The notes below the pieces were generated by a model that did not search any database, was not told the origin of the DNA, and saw only the letters and a program-made list of their open reading frames with translations. 17,858 nt of DNA, taken from assembly GCA_023457535.1 (NCBI GenBank), contig JAEWLN010000200.1, positions 1 through 17,858 on the forward strand, written 5' to 3'. Made by a program: the position numbers and the translations under genes. This document shows, piece after piece, positions 9,325 through 16,217 of this stretch. The stretch comes from Bacteroidota bacterium (lineage in GTDB: Bacteria; Bacteroidota; Bacteroidia; Flavobacteriales; Flavobacteriaceae). Positions within the stretch are counted from its first letter, which is position 1. Each line of letters opens with the position of its first letter.

Positions 9325-9843
9325 TTAATTTGCGGACTTCGGCTTTTTGTACAACGGCACTGCCGAGCATGCCTCGCCGTACATAATGCTTCGCGCCACC
9401 GGTTGCAGGTATTGCGCGGCAAGCACATAGGCACTCATCGGAACAGGTTTTTTAGAACAGCCTTTGATGATCACCGCTTTTTCCGCAAACGGCGTATAAT
9501 CGATTTTAGGAAGTATTTCCTGATACAACGCCGTATCGATATCGGCCGTGGTACCTTCGACGATTTTTTTGGCAAAGGGTGCGAGTTGCACCGTCACGAG
9601 GATGGACGCCCATGCCGGCAGGATCGCGTCGGTGGAACAATGAATGGCTACGTAAGCATCGCGGTACTGCGTCCAATCGTGCGCGCTGAGCTGCTCGCGG
9701 AACGCTTTCTCGCGCAGCAAAAAACCCTCGGCAAGCCATTGCGAGATATCGATCTGGATACGCGGGCCGGCAGGATAAAAATCCTCAAGGTCGAACACCT
9801 CAAGGGCCGAATTGGCCACGCGGTTGACAATTGCTTCTTCCAT
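9325..9843 (-). CDS. DUF2480 family protein in the SUF operon
   Basis: A 172-residue cytosolic protein with no signal peptide or membrane segment. The start at 9843 (MEEAIVNRVANSALEVFDLED) matches the family N-terminus as I recall it; the upstream in-frame ATG at 9870 adds only nine residues (MPDGPITKQ). Three cysteines sit in conserved-looking motifs: AIHCSTDAILPAWA (C69), IIKGCSKKPVP (C129) and YGEACSAVPLYK (C159). The DUF is found almost exclusively in Bacteroidota and its function is unknown to me. It follows sufT after 28 nt, so it is probably cotranscribed with sufS-sufE-sufT. The cysteines and position suggest a role with iron-sulfur clusters or sulfur transfer, but this is inference. 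Confidence 0.88.
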   Translation of the reverse strand: MEEAIVNRVANSALEVFDLEDFYPAGPRIQIDISQWLAEGFLLREKAFREQLSAHDWTQYRDAYVAIHCSTDAILPAWASILVTVQLAPFAKKIVEGTTADIDTALYQEILPKIDYTPFAEKAVIIKGCSKKPVPMSAYVLAAQYLQPVARSIMYGEACSAVPLYKKPKSAN

Positions 9844-9871
9844 TTGTTTTGTTATTGGTCCATCGGGCACA

Positions 9872-10195
9872 TCAAAGCATGCCCAATTCGAGTTTGGCCT
9901 CTTCGCTCATCAGGTCTTTTGTCCACGGCGGGTCGAACGTGATTTCAACCTCAACATCCTTGACGTTTTCGATCGCTTTGACCTTCTCCTCGACTTCGCG
10001 CGGCAAACTTTCGGCCACCGGGCAATTGGGCGAGGTCAGCGTCATGAGGATCTTGACTTCGTAATCCGTGTTGACCATGACGTCGTAAATCAGGCCGAGT
10101 TCATAAATATCGACCGGGATTTCCGGATCGTAAATCGTTTTGAGCTTTTTGACAATGGCTTCACCGAGCGCATTGGTATCTATTTCCTGTTCCAT
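9872..10195 (-). CDS. sufT: SufT-like DUF59/MIP18-family Fe-S cluster maturation protein
   Basis: A 107-residue single-domain DUF59 protein. The family (bacterial SufT, PaaD-like proteins, eukaryotic MIP18) helps mature iron-sulfur proteins. Visible hallmarks are the IYDPEIPVDIYELGLIYDV block (about 21-39), the TLTSPNCPVAESLP loop with the conserved cysteine C58, and the C-terminal EITFDPPWTKDLMSEEAKLELG. The start at 10195 lies 2 nt after the sufE stop. An alternative ATG two codons upstream (10201) would overlap the sufE stop as ATGA and give MIMEQ; I cannot choose firmly. Either arrangement implies translational coupling to sufE. All key residues are present. Confidence 0.92.
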   Translation of the reverse strand: MEQEIDTNALGEAIVKKLKTIYDPEIPVDIYELGLIYDVMVNTDYEVKILMTLTSPNCPVAESLPREVEEKVKAIENVKDVEVEITFDPPWTKDLMSEEAKLELGML

Positions 10196-10197
10196 AA

Positions 10198-10626
10198 TCA
10201 TTGGTTTTGTGAATCGAATGCAAGGGCGTACATCTTGATTTGCTTGACCATCGACACCAGGCCGTTGGCGCGTGTGGGCGACAAGTGTTCTTTGAGTCCG
10301 ATCCGGTCGATAAAATCCGTGTTGGCCGCCAATATGTCCGATGCCCGCTGGTGCGAAAACACGCGGATCAGGATCGCAATGATGCCCTTGGTCAGGATGG
10401 CGTCGCTGTCTGCAGAGAAAATGACTTTGCCGTCTTTTTGCTCGCCGTGCAGCCACACCTTGGACTGGCATCCCTTGATCAGGTTGGCGTCGGTTTTGAA
10501 TGCCGGGTCGATCACCGGCAGCGTCTTGCCCAGATCGATCACGTATTGATAGCGCTCGTCCCAATTGTCCTGGTCGAACATTTCGAATTCGTCTGTAATT
10601 TCGTCCTGTATTTGCTGTATGGTCAT
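10198..10626 (-). CDS. sufE: SufE cysteine desulfurase sulfur acceptor
   Basis: A 142-residue protein of normal SufE length. SufE takes the persulfide from SufS and passes the sulfur to the SufBCD scaffold in the cytoplasm. The acceptor cysteine is C53 in LIKGCQSKVWL, the family signature. The downstream FSADSDAILTKGIIAIL and the C-terminal LSPTRANGLVSMVKQIK helix also fit. The ATG at 10626 overlaps the stop of the preceding lipoprotein gene as ATGA, and sufT begins right after its stop. It is the third gene of the tight block sufS, lipoprotein, sufE, sufT. Confidence 0.96.
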   Translation of the reverse strand: MTIQQIQDEITDEFEMFDQDNWDERYQYVIDLGKTLPVIDPAFKTDANLIKGCQSKVWLHGEQKDGKVIFSADSDAILTKGIIAILIRVFSHQRASDILAANTDFIDRIGLKEHLSPTRANGLVSMVKQIKMYALAFDSQNQ

Positions 10627-11048
10627 GGTTGTTTGGCTAATGCGGTGATGTGATTGACCAGTGCAGCGATTGCTGCGGGCGGCGTGCCGTGGTCAAACGC
10701 ACTCGATTGGTATTCCTGGCCCTGGTACGTTACGATCAGATCGCCAATCGGGGCGCCGTCGTAAAAGCGCTTTTCCGTAGGGGCTTTGAGGTTGGGCAAC
10801 TCGGTGAGCGTGATTTTTGAAAATTCCGACACGAGTTTCTTCCAGTCTGCGTCGGAAACTGCCGTAGTGGTGCCCGTTTTGTCGTTGCGGTCGCGCATGA
10901 CCGTCATTTTCCGGTCCTGGATCACAATGCGCTCGTAAAAACCGCGTGTGTTGGCCGTGTATTGTATTTTCGCCGATTGAAGGTCCTGCTCGCCGGCGCA
11001 TCCTTTACCCAGGAAAATCGTCATCAAAATTACCGCAAATAGCTTCAT
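10623..11048 (-). CDS. Small putative lipoprotein between sufS and sufE
   Basis: 141 residues of unrecognised function. The N-terminus is a short charged/hydrophobic signal (MKLFAVILMTIFLGKGC). C17 is a candidate lipidated cysteine, but lysine at -2 makes the lipobox imperfect. The rest is mixed alpha/beta and contains IQYTANTRGFYERIVIQD, a DWKKLV segment and a PIGDLIVTYQGQEYQSSAFDHGTPP segment, the latter two typical of small Bacteroidota proteins annotated only as hypothetical. It starts 18 nt after the sufS stop and its own stop overlaps the sufE start (ATGA), so it is translated with two cytosolic sulfur-transfer enzymes although it should be exported. No frameshift is visible. Confidence 0.85.
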   Translation of the reverse strand: MKLFAVILMTIFLGKGCAGEQDLQSAKIQYTANTRGFYERIVIQDRKMTVMRDRNDKTGTTTAVSDADWKKLVSEFSKITLTELPNLKAPTEKRFYDGAPIGDLIVTYQGQEYQSSAFDHGTPPAAIAALVNHITALAKQP

Positions 11049-11066
11049 GTTTTTTGAATGTTAGAA

Positions 11067-12281
11067 TTAAGACAACATCTTTTTGGCCTTTTTGACCGCT
11101 TCGACGAGCTGGTCGATTTCATCGGTCGTGTTGTAAAACGAAAACGATGCGCGAACGGTTCCCGGAATATCGAAAAACTGCATCACCGGTTGTGCGCAAT
11201 GGTGGCCCGTCCTTACGGCGATGCCCATCTTGTCGAGGATTGCCCCGATGTCATACGGATGAATGCCGTCAATATTAAACGAAATTACTGATGTTTTTTG
11301 CGCCGATGTACCGTAAATTTTAAGTCCGTCAATTTCGAGCAGCTTTTGCGTACCGTAATCGAGCAGCGCCTTTTCCTGCTGCCGGATGTGTTCAAAACCG
11401 ATCTCGTTCAGGTAATCGATGGCCGTCCCAAGCACGATCCCGCCCGCAATATGTGGCGTCCCGGCTTCGAATTTGTGCGGTAGATCGGCATACGTGGTCT
11501 TTTCGAACGTCACCTCCCGGATCATTTCGCCGCCACCCATATAAGGCGGCAGTTGTTCGAGCCACCGTTGTTTGCCGTACAAAACCCCGGTACCGGTCGG
11601 GCCGCAGATCTTGTGGCCGGAAAAGGCGTAAAAATCGCAATCGAGCTGCTGGACGTCCGGTCTTAAATGCGGGGCCGCCTGCGCGCCGTCGATGAATACC
11701 GCAGCGCCCACCTGATGTGCCATCGCGATCATTTCGGCAATCGGGTTGATGGTACCGAGCGCGTTTGAAATGTGGTTGACGGCCACCAGTTTGGTTTTGT
11801 CCGACAGCAATTTCTGGTATTCGGACATGATCAATTCGCCGCGATCGTTCATCGGGATTACTTTTAAAGTCGCACCCGATCGCTCGCACAGCATCTGCCA
11901 AGGGACGATGTTGCTGTGGTGTTCCATCGCCGACACAAGGATCTCATCGCCTGGTTTTACGACCGATGCAAAACCGTTGGCCACCAGGTTGACGCCTTGT
12001 GTCGTTCCCGAGGTAAACAGTACTTCGTGGGCAAACTCCGCGTTGATGTGGCGTTGGATTTTATGCCGGGAAGCCTCATACGCGTCCGTAGCCAATTGGC
12101 TCAGCGTGTGTACGCCGCGGTGGATGTTGGCGTTGATCTGTCCGTAATATTGGGCCATAGCATCGATGACAACCTGCGGCTTTTGCGACGTGGCGCCATT
12201 GTCGAAATAGACCAGGGGCTTGCCGTTAACTTTTTGGGATAATATCGGGAATTGAGTTCTTACGTGCTGAACATCAAACAT
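11067..12281 (-). CDS. sufS: SufS cysteine desulfurase
   Basis: A PLP-dependent class V aminotransferase-fold enzyme that removes sulfur from L-cysteine, forms a persulfide and hands it to SufE. With the start at 12281 (MFDVQHVRTQFPIL) it is 404 residues, the usual SufS length. The PLP lysine is K224 in FYAFSGHKICGPTG; the catalytic cysteine is C362 in RTGHHCAQP. HSNIVPW, FIDGAQAAPH and the R-A-S-F-S-F-YN C-terminal motif are intact. An in-frame ATG at 12299 adds six residues (MSKFDT) but falls inside the likely -7 box, so it is rejected. This is the first gene of the run that continues to DUF3078. Confidence 0.97.
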   Translation of the reverse strand: MFDVQHVRTQFPILSQKVNGKPLVYFDNGATSQKPQVVIDAMAQYYGQINANIHRGVHTLSQLATDAYEASRHKIQRHINAEFAHEVLFTSGTTQGVNLVANGFASVVKPGDEILVSAMEHHSNIVPWQMLCERSGATLKVIPMNDRGELIMSEYQKLLSDKTKLVAVNHISNALGTINPIAEMIAMAHQVGAAVFIDGAQAAPHLRPDVQQLDCDFYAFSGHKICGPTGTGVLYGKQRWLEQLPPYMGGGEMIREVTFEKTTYADLPHKFEAGTPHIAGGIVLGTAIDYLNEIGFEHIRQQEKALLDYGTQKLLEIDGLKIYGTSAQKTSVISFNIDGIHPYDIGAILDKMGIAVRTGHHCAQPVMQFFDIPGTVRASFSFYNTTDEIDQLVEAVKKAKKMLS

Positions 12282-12296
12282 GGTGTCAAATTTTGA

Positions 12297-12304
12297 CAAA
12301 TTTA
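12297..12304 (-). promoter_or_regulatory. Probable -7 box of the sufS operon
   Basis: TAAATTTG on the reverse strand is an exact TAnnTTTG match, in the gap between the upstream membrane gene (ends 12376) and sufS. Predicted initiation near 12290 leaves a leader of about 9 nt before the ATG at 12281. No good TTG lies 17-23 bp upstream. No recognisable operator (for example an IscR-like site) was seen. Confidence 0.5.
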
Positions 12305-12375
12305 CGGCTTGTTTGCTGAAAACAGGAATAAATAAATCATAAATTCACGTCGGGCAAAAAGTGCGTTGGTACGGC

Positions 12376-13527
12376 TCAATAGCTGCCATCGGAGCCACCG
12401 CCGCTGAATCCTCCGCCGCCAAAAGGCAGGTCACTTTGCGGTATGGTCGGTTCCACGTCGATCTGCGAATTGACCAAAACGGCCTGCGCATACAAAAGCG
12501 TATTGTGGCCTGAATGCCGGTCCTTTTCAAACGTTACGCCCGATTCCTTGTGGCGCAACCGCCTGATCAATCCCACAGCGATCGCAAACAGCAGCAATCC
12601 CGCGAGAACAAGCGCCCACTCAGGGCGGATGGCACCAAAATAGTGGTAAAAAGTAAGCGCAGAGCACGCCCATGCCGCAACGCCGATCCACAACATGGGT
12701 TTGTTTCTGAGACGTATCGAATAACCGATATAAACCACCGGCAATGCAATTGTCAGCGCGTAAAAAAGCCACGCCAGCGGTATGTCCGATCCGGGAGTGG
12801 GCTTCCAATCGAGCAGCGCGACAGACAATTCGCGCACCACAAAATAATTCGCCGATACGTATCCCAAAACCAGGCTTGACACTTGTACGGCCGTCCACGC
12901 ATTGCGATACCAACCATCGCGCCGCGCGCAGAAATGGTAAAAAGCGTACCCGGCCATCGCGATTGCCAGTCCGATTATCGGCAGGTAGAATTTGGGAATG
13001 ATTCCCGCATCGAACGAAAGCGCGCAAAAGAAACCCACCACGCCCATGAAGGACAGCACCGCACAAAGCGTGTGTACATACCGCAAACACGCCAGCGCAC
13101 CGGCCAACGCCAGGGCTAAAAAACCCGCTGTCACGCTTTCTAGTATGGCTCCTACGGCCAGCGCGGTCAGGGTCACAAATCCCAGCATAAACCCATCGTC
13201 GAGCCCGTGGGCGAAAAAATGCAGCTTCGCGCAGAATTCGCTTCCGGCCAGCCCGATCAGCGCGTAGAGGAAAATCGCAAATTTAAAGGCATCGATGTTT
13301 GCGGTAAACACAAACAACGACACCACGCCGGAAATGGACGAATAGAGCAAACTTCCGAGCAGGAAAAATCCAACGCGCACCAGCAAGTTGCGATGTGTTT
13401 TGAGCGCCGGTGTCTGGCCCTGTGCCGATGCAAGTTGTTCACGCGTAATAAAGCCGCCTTCCCGGAGCTGCTGCGCGCCCTCGAGGAAAAATGTGTTTTC
13501 GAGCCGTGTTTTATCGTAGGCGATCAT
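12376..13527 (-). CDS. Multi-pass membrane protein with glycine-rich tail, partner of DUF2157 protein
   Basis: 383 residues. A soluble N-terminal stretch (about 1-45, YDKTRLENTFFLEGAQ then GGFITREQL) resembles the start of DUF2157-type proteins. It is followed by roughly ten hydrophobic segments between about 46 and 325. A charged linker leads to a C-terminal segment ending FGGGGFSGGGSDGSY, a glycine-rich tail seen at the end of several bacterial membrane protein families. Function unknown. It overlaps the end of the upstream DUF2157 gene by 17 bp in another frame, so the two are almost certainly cotranscribed and may act as a complex. About 95 bp separate its stop from the sufS start. Confidence 0.8.
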   Translation of the reverse strand: MIAYDKTRLENTFFLEGAQQLREGGFITREQLASAQGQTPALKTHRNLLVRVGFFLLGSLLYSSISGVVSLFVFTANIDAFKFAIFLYALIGLAGSEFCAKLHFFAHGLDDGFMLGFVTLTALAVGAILESVTAGFLALALAGALACLRYVHTLCAVLSFMGVVGFFCALSFDAGIIPKFYLPIIGLAIAMAGYAFYHFCARRDGWYRNAWTAVQVSSLVLGYVSANYFVVRELSVALLDWKPTPGSDIPLAWLFYALTIALPVVYIGYSIRLRNKPMLWIGVAAWACSALTFYHYFGAIRPEWALVLAGLLLFAIAVGLIRRLRHKESGVTFEKDRHSGHNTLLYAQAVLVNSQIDVEPTIPQSDLPFGGGGFSGGGSDGSY

Positions 13528-14506
13528 TGGATTTGCGGTTGAATTTTTTGATGGACTGGATAAAGAACACGATGGACGCGATAAAATACAGCGGCGCGAT
13601 GAACGTCAGCAGTTCGTAAATCAACACCGCATCCAGAACATCGATGAGCTTGAACAGCACCATGTTCCACGCGATGTAGCCGTAAATCAGCGTAAAAACA
13701 AAAAGCGAAGCCGAATCGAGCACGTGGCTTTTGCGGTAACAATAAAACAGCACGGCGGCAAGCACCACAACGTAAGCAGGCCAAAAATCACCCGCCATCC
13801 CTATGACGCAGCAAATCCCGGTCAGGTGTTGCGCAAATGTCACCCATACGAGTGAAAAATGCCGTTTAAGGTTTGTGCGCTCCGAATATTCGGCCCAAAC
13901 GATCAGCAATGTACCCAGTACGATTCCGGAAACCAGCAACGACGGGTGTTTTAAAAAGTTGTTATTGAAAATTGCGCCTGGTGTGGCCGTGATACCCACG
14001 GTTGCGGCGAGTCCGGTAATGCCTATTGACAGCGCGCTGCGGTTGTCAAAATAATATGCGGCGGCAAGGGCTACAGCAGCGGAGAAAAAGGTTGCGATCT
14101 CAACGCGCTCACCAAACGGTTTGTACTGATATTGCAGATAGCCGATAAACGTCGCACCCAGAATGGTGGCCAACAACACAAAATACGGGTATACCGGATG
14201 ATCGAAATGCGTTTCGGCGCGGTCGAATCCCGGCGATTTTTTGTAACTCAGGCCGTAAAACCCGAGGCTCATACCCAACAGCAACGCCAGGATTGCGGTA
14301 TGGCCGACGCTGTCGATATTCTGGTAAATCAGGATGCCCGCACCCGAGGTAAACAACAGCACCGCACTGTACAGCAGCCACTGCAGTTCGTTGTGAAGCG
14401 AAAAAATCCCAAGCGAGCGATACGCTTTGACCTCAGCAAACTGTTGTTGGGTAATGATTGACTTTTCGAAAAGTCGGCGTGCAACGGCTTCTTGTTCAGC
14501 ATCCAT
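13511..14506 (-). CDS. DUF2157 domain membrane protein
   Basis: 331 residues. The cytosolic N-terminus (MDAEQEAVARRLFEKSIITQQQFAEV) and the first membrane segment (around 40-63, ending FTSGAGILIYQNI) match the DUF2157 pattern. About ten transmembrane segments follow, and the protein ends with a basic cytosolic tail (KKFNRKSNDRLR). No catalytic motif is visible; the family has no firm function that I know of. It is first in a two-gene unit with the glycine-tailed membrane protein and divergent from the serine hydrolase. The start at 14506 is the only reasonable one and lies about 19 nt downstream of the predicted transcription start. Confidence 0.82.
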   Translation of the reverse strand: MDAEQEAVARRLFEKSIITQQQFAEVKAYRSLGIFSLHNELQWLLYSAVLLFTSGAGILIYQNIDSVGHTAILALLLGMSLGFYGLSYKKSPGFDRAETHFDHPVYPYFVLLATILGATFIGYLQYQYKPFGERVEIATFFSAAVALAAAYYFDNRSALSIGITGLAATVGITATPGAIFNNNFLKHPSLLVSGIVLGTLLIVWAEYSERTNLKRHFSLVWVTFAQHLTGICCVIGMAGDFWPAYVVVLAAVLFYCYRKSHVLDSASLFVFTLIYGYIAWNMVLFKLIDVLDAVLIYELLTFIAPLYFIASIVFFIQSIKKFNRKSNDRLR

Positions 14507-14531
14507 GGCTTTGGTGTTGCGGGTAGTGGAT

Positions 14532-14539
14532 CAAATATA
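14532..14539 (-). promoter_or_regulatory. Probable -7 box of the DUF2157 gene pair
   Basis: TATATTTG on the reverse strand matches TAnnTTTG exactly. Initiation near 14525 would give a leader of about 19 nt. No clear -33 TTG was found. The box shares a 107-bp divergent gap with the serine hydrolase promoter. Confidence 0.5.
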
Positions 14540-14582
14540 GTCGTTTTTGTATTGGCCGATGTAAAACCTGTCGATGTTTTTT

Positions 14583-14590
14583 TAATTTTA
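14583..14590 (+). promoter_or_regulatory. Possible -7 box of the serine hydrolase gene
   Basis: TAATTTTA matches TAnnTTTG except at the last base. Initiation near 14597 would leave a leader of about 17 nt to the ATG at 14614 but only about 5 nt to the alternative ATG at 14602. This supports the later start weakly. Confidence 0.3.
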
Positions 14591-14613
14591 CGTCCGCTAA
14601 CGTGTTCACGCTG

Positions 14614-15966
14614 ATGAAAAAACGCTATTGGTTTGCCTTGCTCCTGCTCGCGGTTTTCGCTGCTGCAGTGTACGTCAATTATCCCAAGCTCGACCTGATT
14701 TCCGGTTTTGCGGCCAAGAGCGTCGCATCGGGGCATTTTGCCGATGGCCGGACCTTGCAGATGATCGAGGAGGGCGACAACGACATTCCGCTGGTGGATC
14801 TGGCCTTGAACCACATCGATGAGAAACACAAATGGGTAACGGCATCCGTATTCGGGCTCAAAACGCGCAAAGCCGTGTACCGCGAAGGCTTGGGCTCCGT
14901 CCTGATCGATGATGATTTTGACGCGACCAAACCCTACGCCGTTCCCAAACGCAACAAAATCAATACAACACTGCCGTTTCCTTACGGCGATACCGAACCG
15001 CGTGACACCTTTTTTGAAAACATCAACTACGGCCGTTTGCAAAAAGCCGTGGACAACGCTTTTGACCACAATGGCAACAAAATCAAGCGCACGCGGTCTG
15101 TGCTGGTGGTTTACAAAGACAGGATCGTTGCAGAAAAATACGATGCCGGCTTCAGTAAAAAATCAAGGATTCTCGGGTGGTCCATGACCAAAAGCCTGAC
15201 CGCGACGTACTTTGGCATTTTGCAATACCAGAAAAAATTCGACATTTTCAAGCCGGCGCCCATTGCGGCGTGGCAAAATGATGCGCGTTCTAAAATCACA
15301 ACGAGCCATTTGCTTCAAATGAACAGCGGGCTGGCCTGGGACGAAAATTATGAGACCATCTCCGACGCCACGCGCATGTTGTTTCTGGCCAGGGACATGA
15401 CGGCTGTGCAACGCGATAAGCGCAGCGCATTCAAGCCCAATGAAAACTGGAACTATTCATCCGGAACGACCAATTTGCTTTCCGGGATTTTGCGCAAACA
15501 ATTTAAAACGCACCAACAATATCTGGATTTTTGGTACAGTTCACTGATCGATAAAATAGGCATGCGTTCGATGTTTGTCGAAACGGATATGGCGGGGAAT
15601 TTTGTAGGATCGTCCTACGGATGGGCCACCACGCGCGACTGGGCCAAATTCGGGTTGTTGTACCTGCACAAAGGAAAGTGGAACAACGAGCGGCTGTTCG
15701 ACGAAAAATGGGTTGATTACGTCACCACGCCAACCAAAGGATCCAACGGGCGTTACGGCGGCCATTTCTGGCTCAACAAAGGCGGTTATTACCCCGATGC
15801 GCCGCGCGATCTGTATTCGGCTAACGGGTTCCAGGGACAGCATGTGTTCATTATCCCGTCGATGGATTTGGTGATCGTGCGCATGGGACTCAAGGAAAAT
15901 CCGGGGTTTGATTTCAATAGTTTCTTAAAAGAAGTCACCCAAAGTATCGGGAAAGACAAAGCCTGA
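14614..15966 (+). CDS. Membrane-anchored beta-lactamase-fold serine hydrolase
   Basis: 450 residues from the preferred ATG at 14614 (MKKRYWFALLLL); the ATG at 14602 adds MFTL. A single N-terminal hydrophobic segment (about 4-20) with no obvious cleavage site suggests a membrane anchor, with the catalytic domain in the periplasm. It belongs to the class C beta-lactamase/DD-peptidase-like family (serine hydrolase, Pfam Beta-lactamase). The nucleophile motif SMTK is at 190-193, the tyrosine motif YSS at 281-283 (NWNYSSGTTN), and the third motif appears as GQH at about 408-410 (NGFQGQHVFI). Members include esterases, amidases and peptidases, and many are not antibiotic resistance enzymes; the substrate cannot be read here. 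It stands alone between sufD and the membrane pair on the opposite strand. Confidence 0.92.
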   Translation: MKKRYWFALLLLAVFAAAVYVNYPKLDLISGFAAKSVASGHFADGRTLQMIEEGDNDIPLVDLALNHIDEKHKWVTASVFGLKTRKAVYREGLGSVLIDDDFDATKPYAVPKRNKINTTLPFPYGDTEPRDTFFENINYGRLQKAVDNAFDHNGNKIKRTRSVLVVYKDRIVAEKYDAGFSKKSRILGWSMTKSLTATYFGILQYQKKFDIFKPAPIAAWQNDARSKITTSHLLQMNSGLAWDENYETISDATRMLFLARDMTAVQRDKRSAFKPNENWNYSSGTTNLLSGILRKQFKTHQQYLDFWYSSLIDKIGMRSMFVETDMAGNFVGSSYGWATTRDWAKFGLLYLHKGKWNNERLFDEKWVDYVTTPTKGSNGRYGGHFWLNKGGYYPDAPRDLYSANGFQGQHVFIIPSMDLVIVRMGLKENPGFDFNSFLKEVTQSIGKDKA

Positions 15967-15986
15967 TCGCAAAGACCAGGCTTTTT
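15958..15986 (+). terminator. Rho-independent terminator of the serine hydrolase gene
   Basis: AAAGCCTG (15958-15965) pairs with CAGGCTTT (15977-15984) around an 11-nt loop, followed by further T residues. The left arm includes the last codons and the first bases of the TGA stop (15964-15966), so the hairpin starts inside the gene. On the reverse strand the trailing sequence (CTTTGTCTTT) is only weakly T-rich but could also stop readthrough from sufD. Confidence 0.85.
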
Positions 15987-15998
15987 ATTTGTGGAATG

Positions 15999-16090
15999 CC
16001 CTAGCCCGGATGGAAGCGGTTATCCTTTTGCGGCCGCAGCGCAGCGGAGGCCGTAAAAGATAAGAGCGGACAGCCGGAAATAGCTCCTAA
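15999..16090. repeat. Intergenic hairpin element resembling a dispersed Flavobacterium repeat
   Basis: TTATC-C-TTTTGCGGCC (16020-16035) pairs with GGCCGTAAAAGATAA (16049-16063), with one bulged C and one G-T wobble, around a 13-nt purine-rich loop. Flanks include CCCTAGCCCGGATGGAAGCGG-like sequence on the left and AGCGGACAGCCGGAAATAGCTCC-like sequence on the right. I remember elements of this shape (TAGCCC...GATGGAAGCGG...hairpin...GCGGA...AGCTCC) between genes in many Flavobacterium genomes. Identity with the Rfam Flavo-1 RNA motif is possible but unverified. It has no T run, so it is not an ordinary terminator. Confidence 0.65.
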
Positions 16091-16116
16091 AAAATTCGTG
16101 TAAAAACCAGCACCTG

Positions 16117-16217
16117 CCTTTATGACTTTCGACTTTATGACTTTCGCCTTTATGACTTTACTACTTTCGCCTTTATAACTTTACGACTTTTGACATTCGA
16201 CGTTCGACATTCGACTT
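16117..16217. repeat. Degenerate 7-8 bp tandem array next to the sufD stop
   Basis: On the + strand the stretch is built from about a dozen units such as GACTTTC, GACTTTAT, GCCTTTAT, ACTTTAC and finally GACATTC, GACGTTC, GACATTC, GAC. It runs directly into the sufD stop codon (16216-16218). The last 22 bases before that stop (16194-16215) recur as a perfect inverted copy just upstream of sufD (17544-17565). The units are too short and lack spacers, so this is not a CRISPR array. No protein-coding use is evident. Confidence 0.8.

Noticed and set aside
12282..12299. Longer sufS start at ATG 12299
   Set aside because: It adds six residues not typical of the family and lies within the predicted -7 box, so the ATG at 12281 fits better.
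13511..13527. Frameshift splitting one large membrane gene into two
   Set aside because: Each protein has its own soluble N-terminal segment and a full set of membrane segments, so two overlapping intact genes explain the data better.
14329..15069. Reverse-strand open frame of 246 codons across the start of the serine hydrolase gene
   Set aside because: It is antisense to both the hydrolase and the DUF2157 N-terminus and shows no family pattern; the overlapping genes have clear motifs.
14614..15966. Antibiotic-resistance beta-lactamase
   Set aside because: The SMTK motif is shared by many esterases and peptidases of this fold; the membrane anchor and the atypical third motif (GQH) give no support for a resistance role.
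16117..16217. CRISPR array
   Set aside because: Units are 7-8 bp with no unique spacers, and there are no cas genes in the window.
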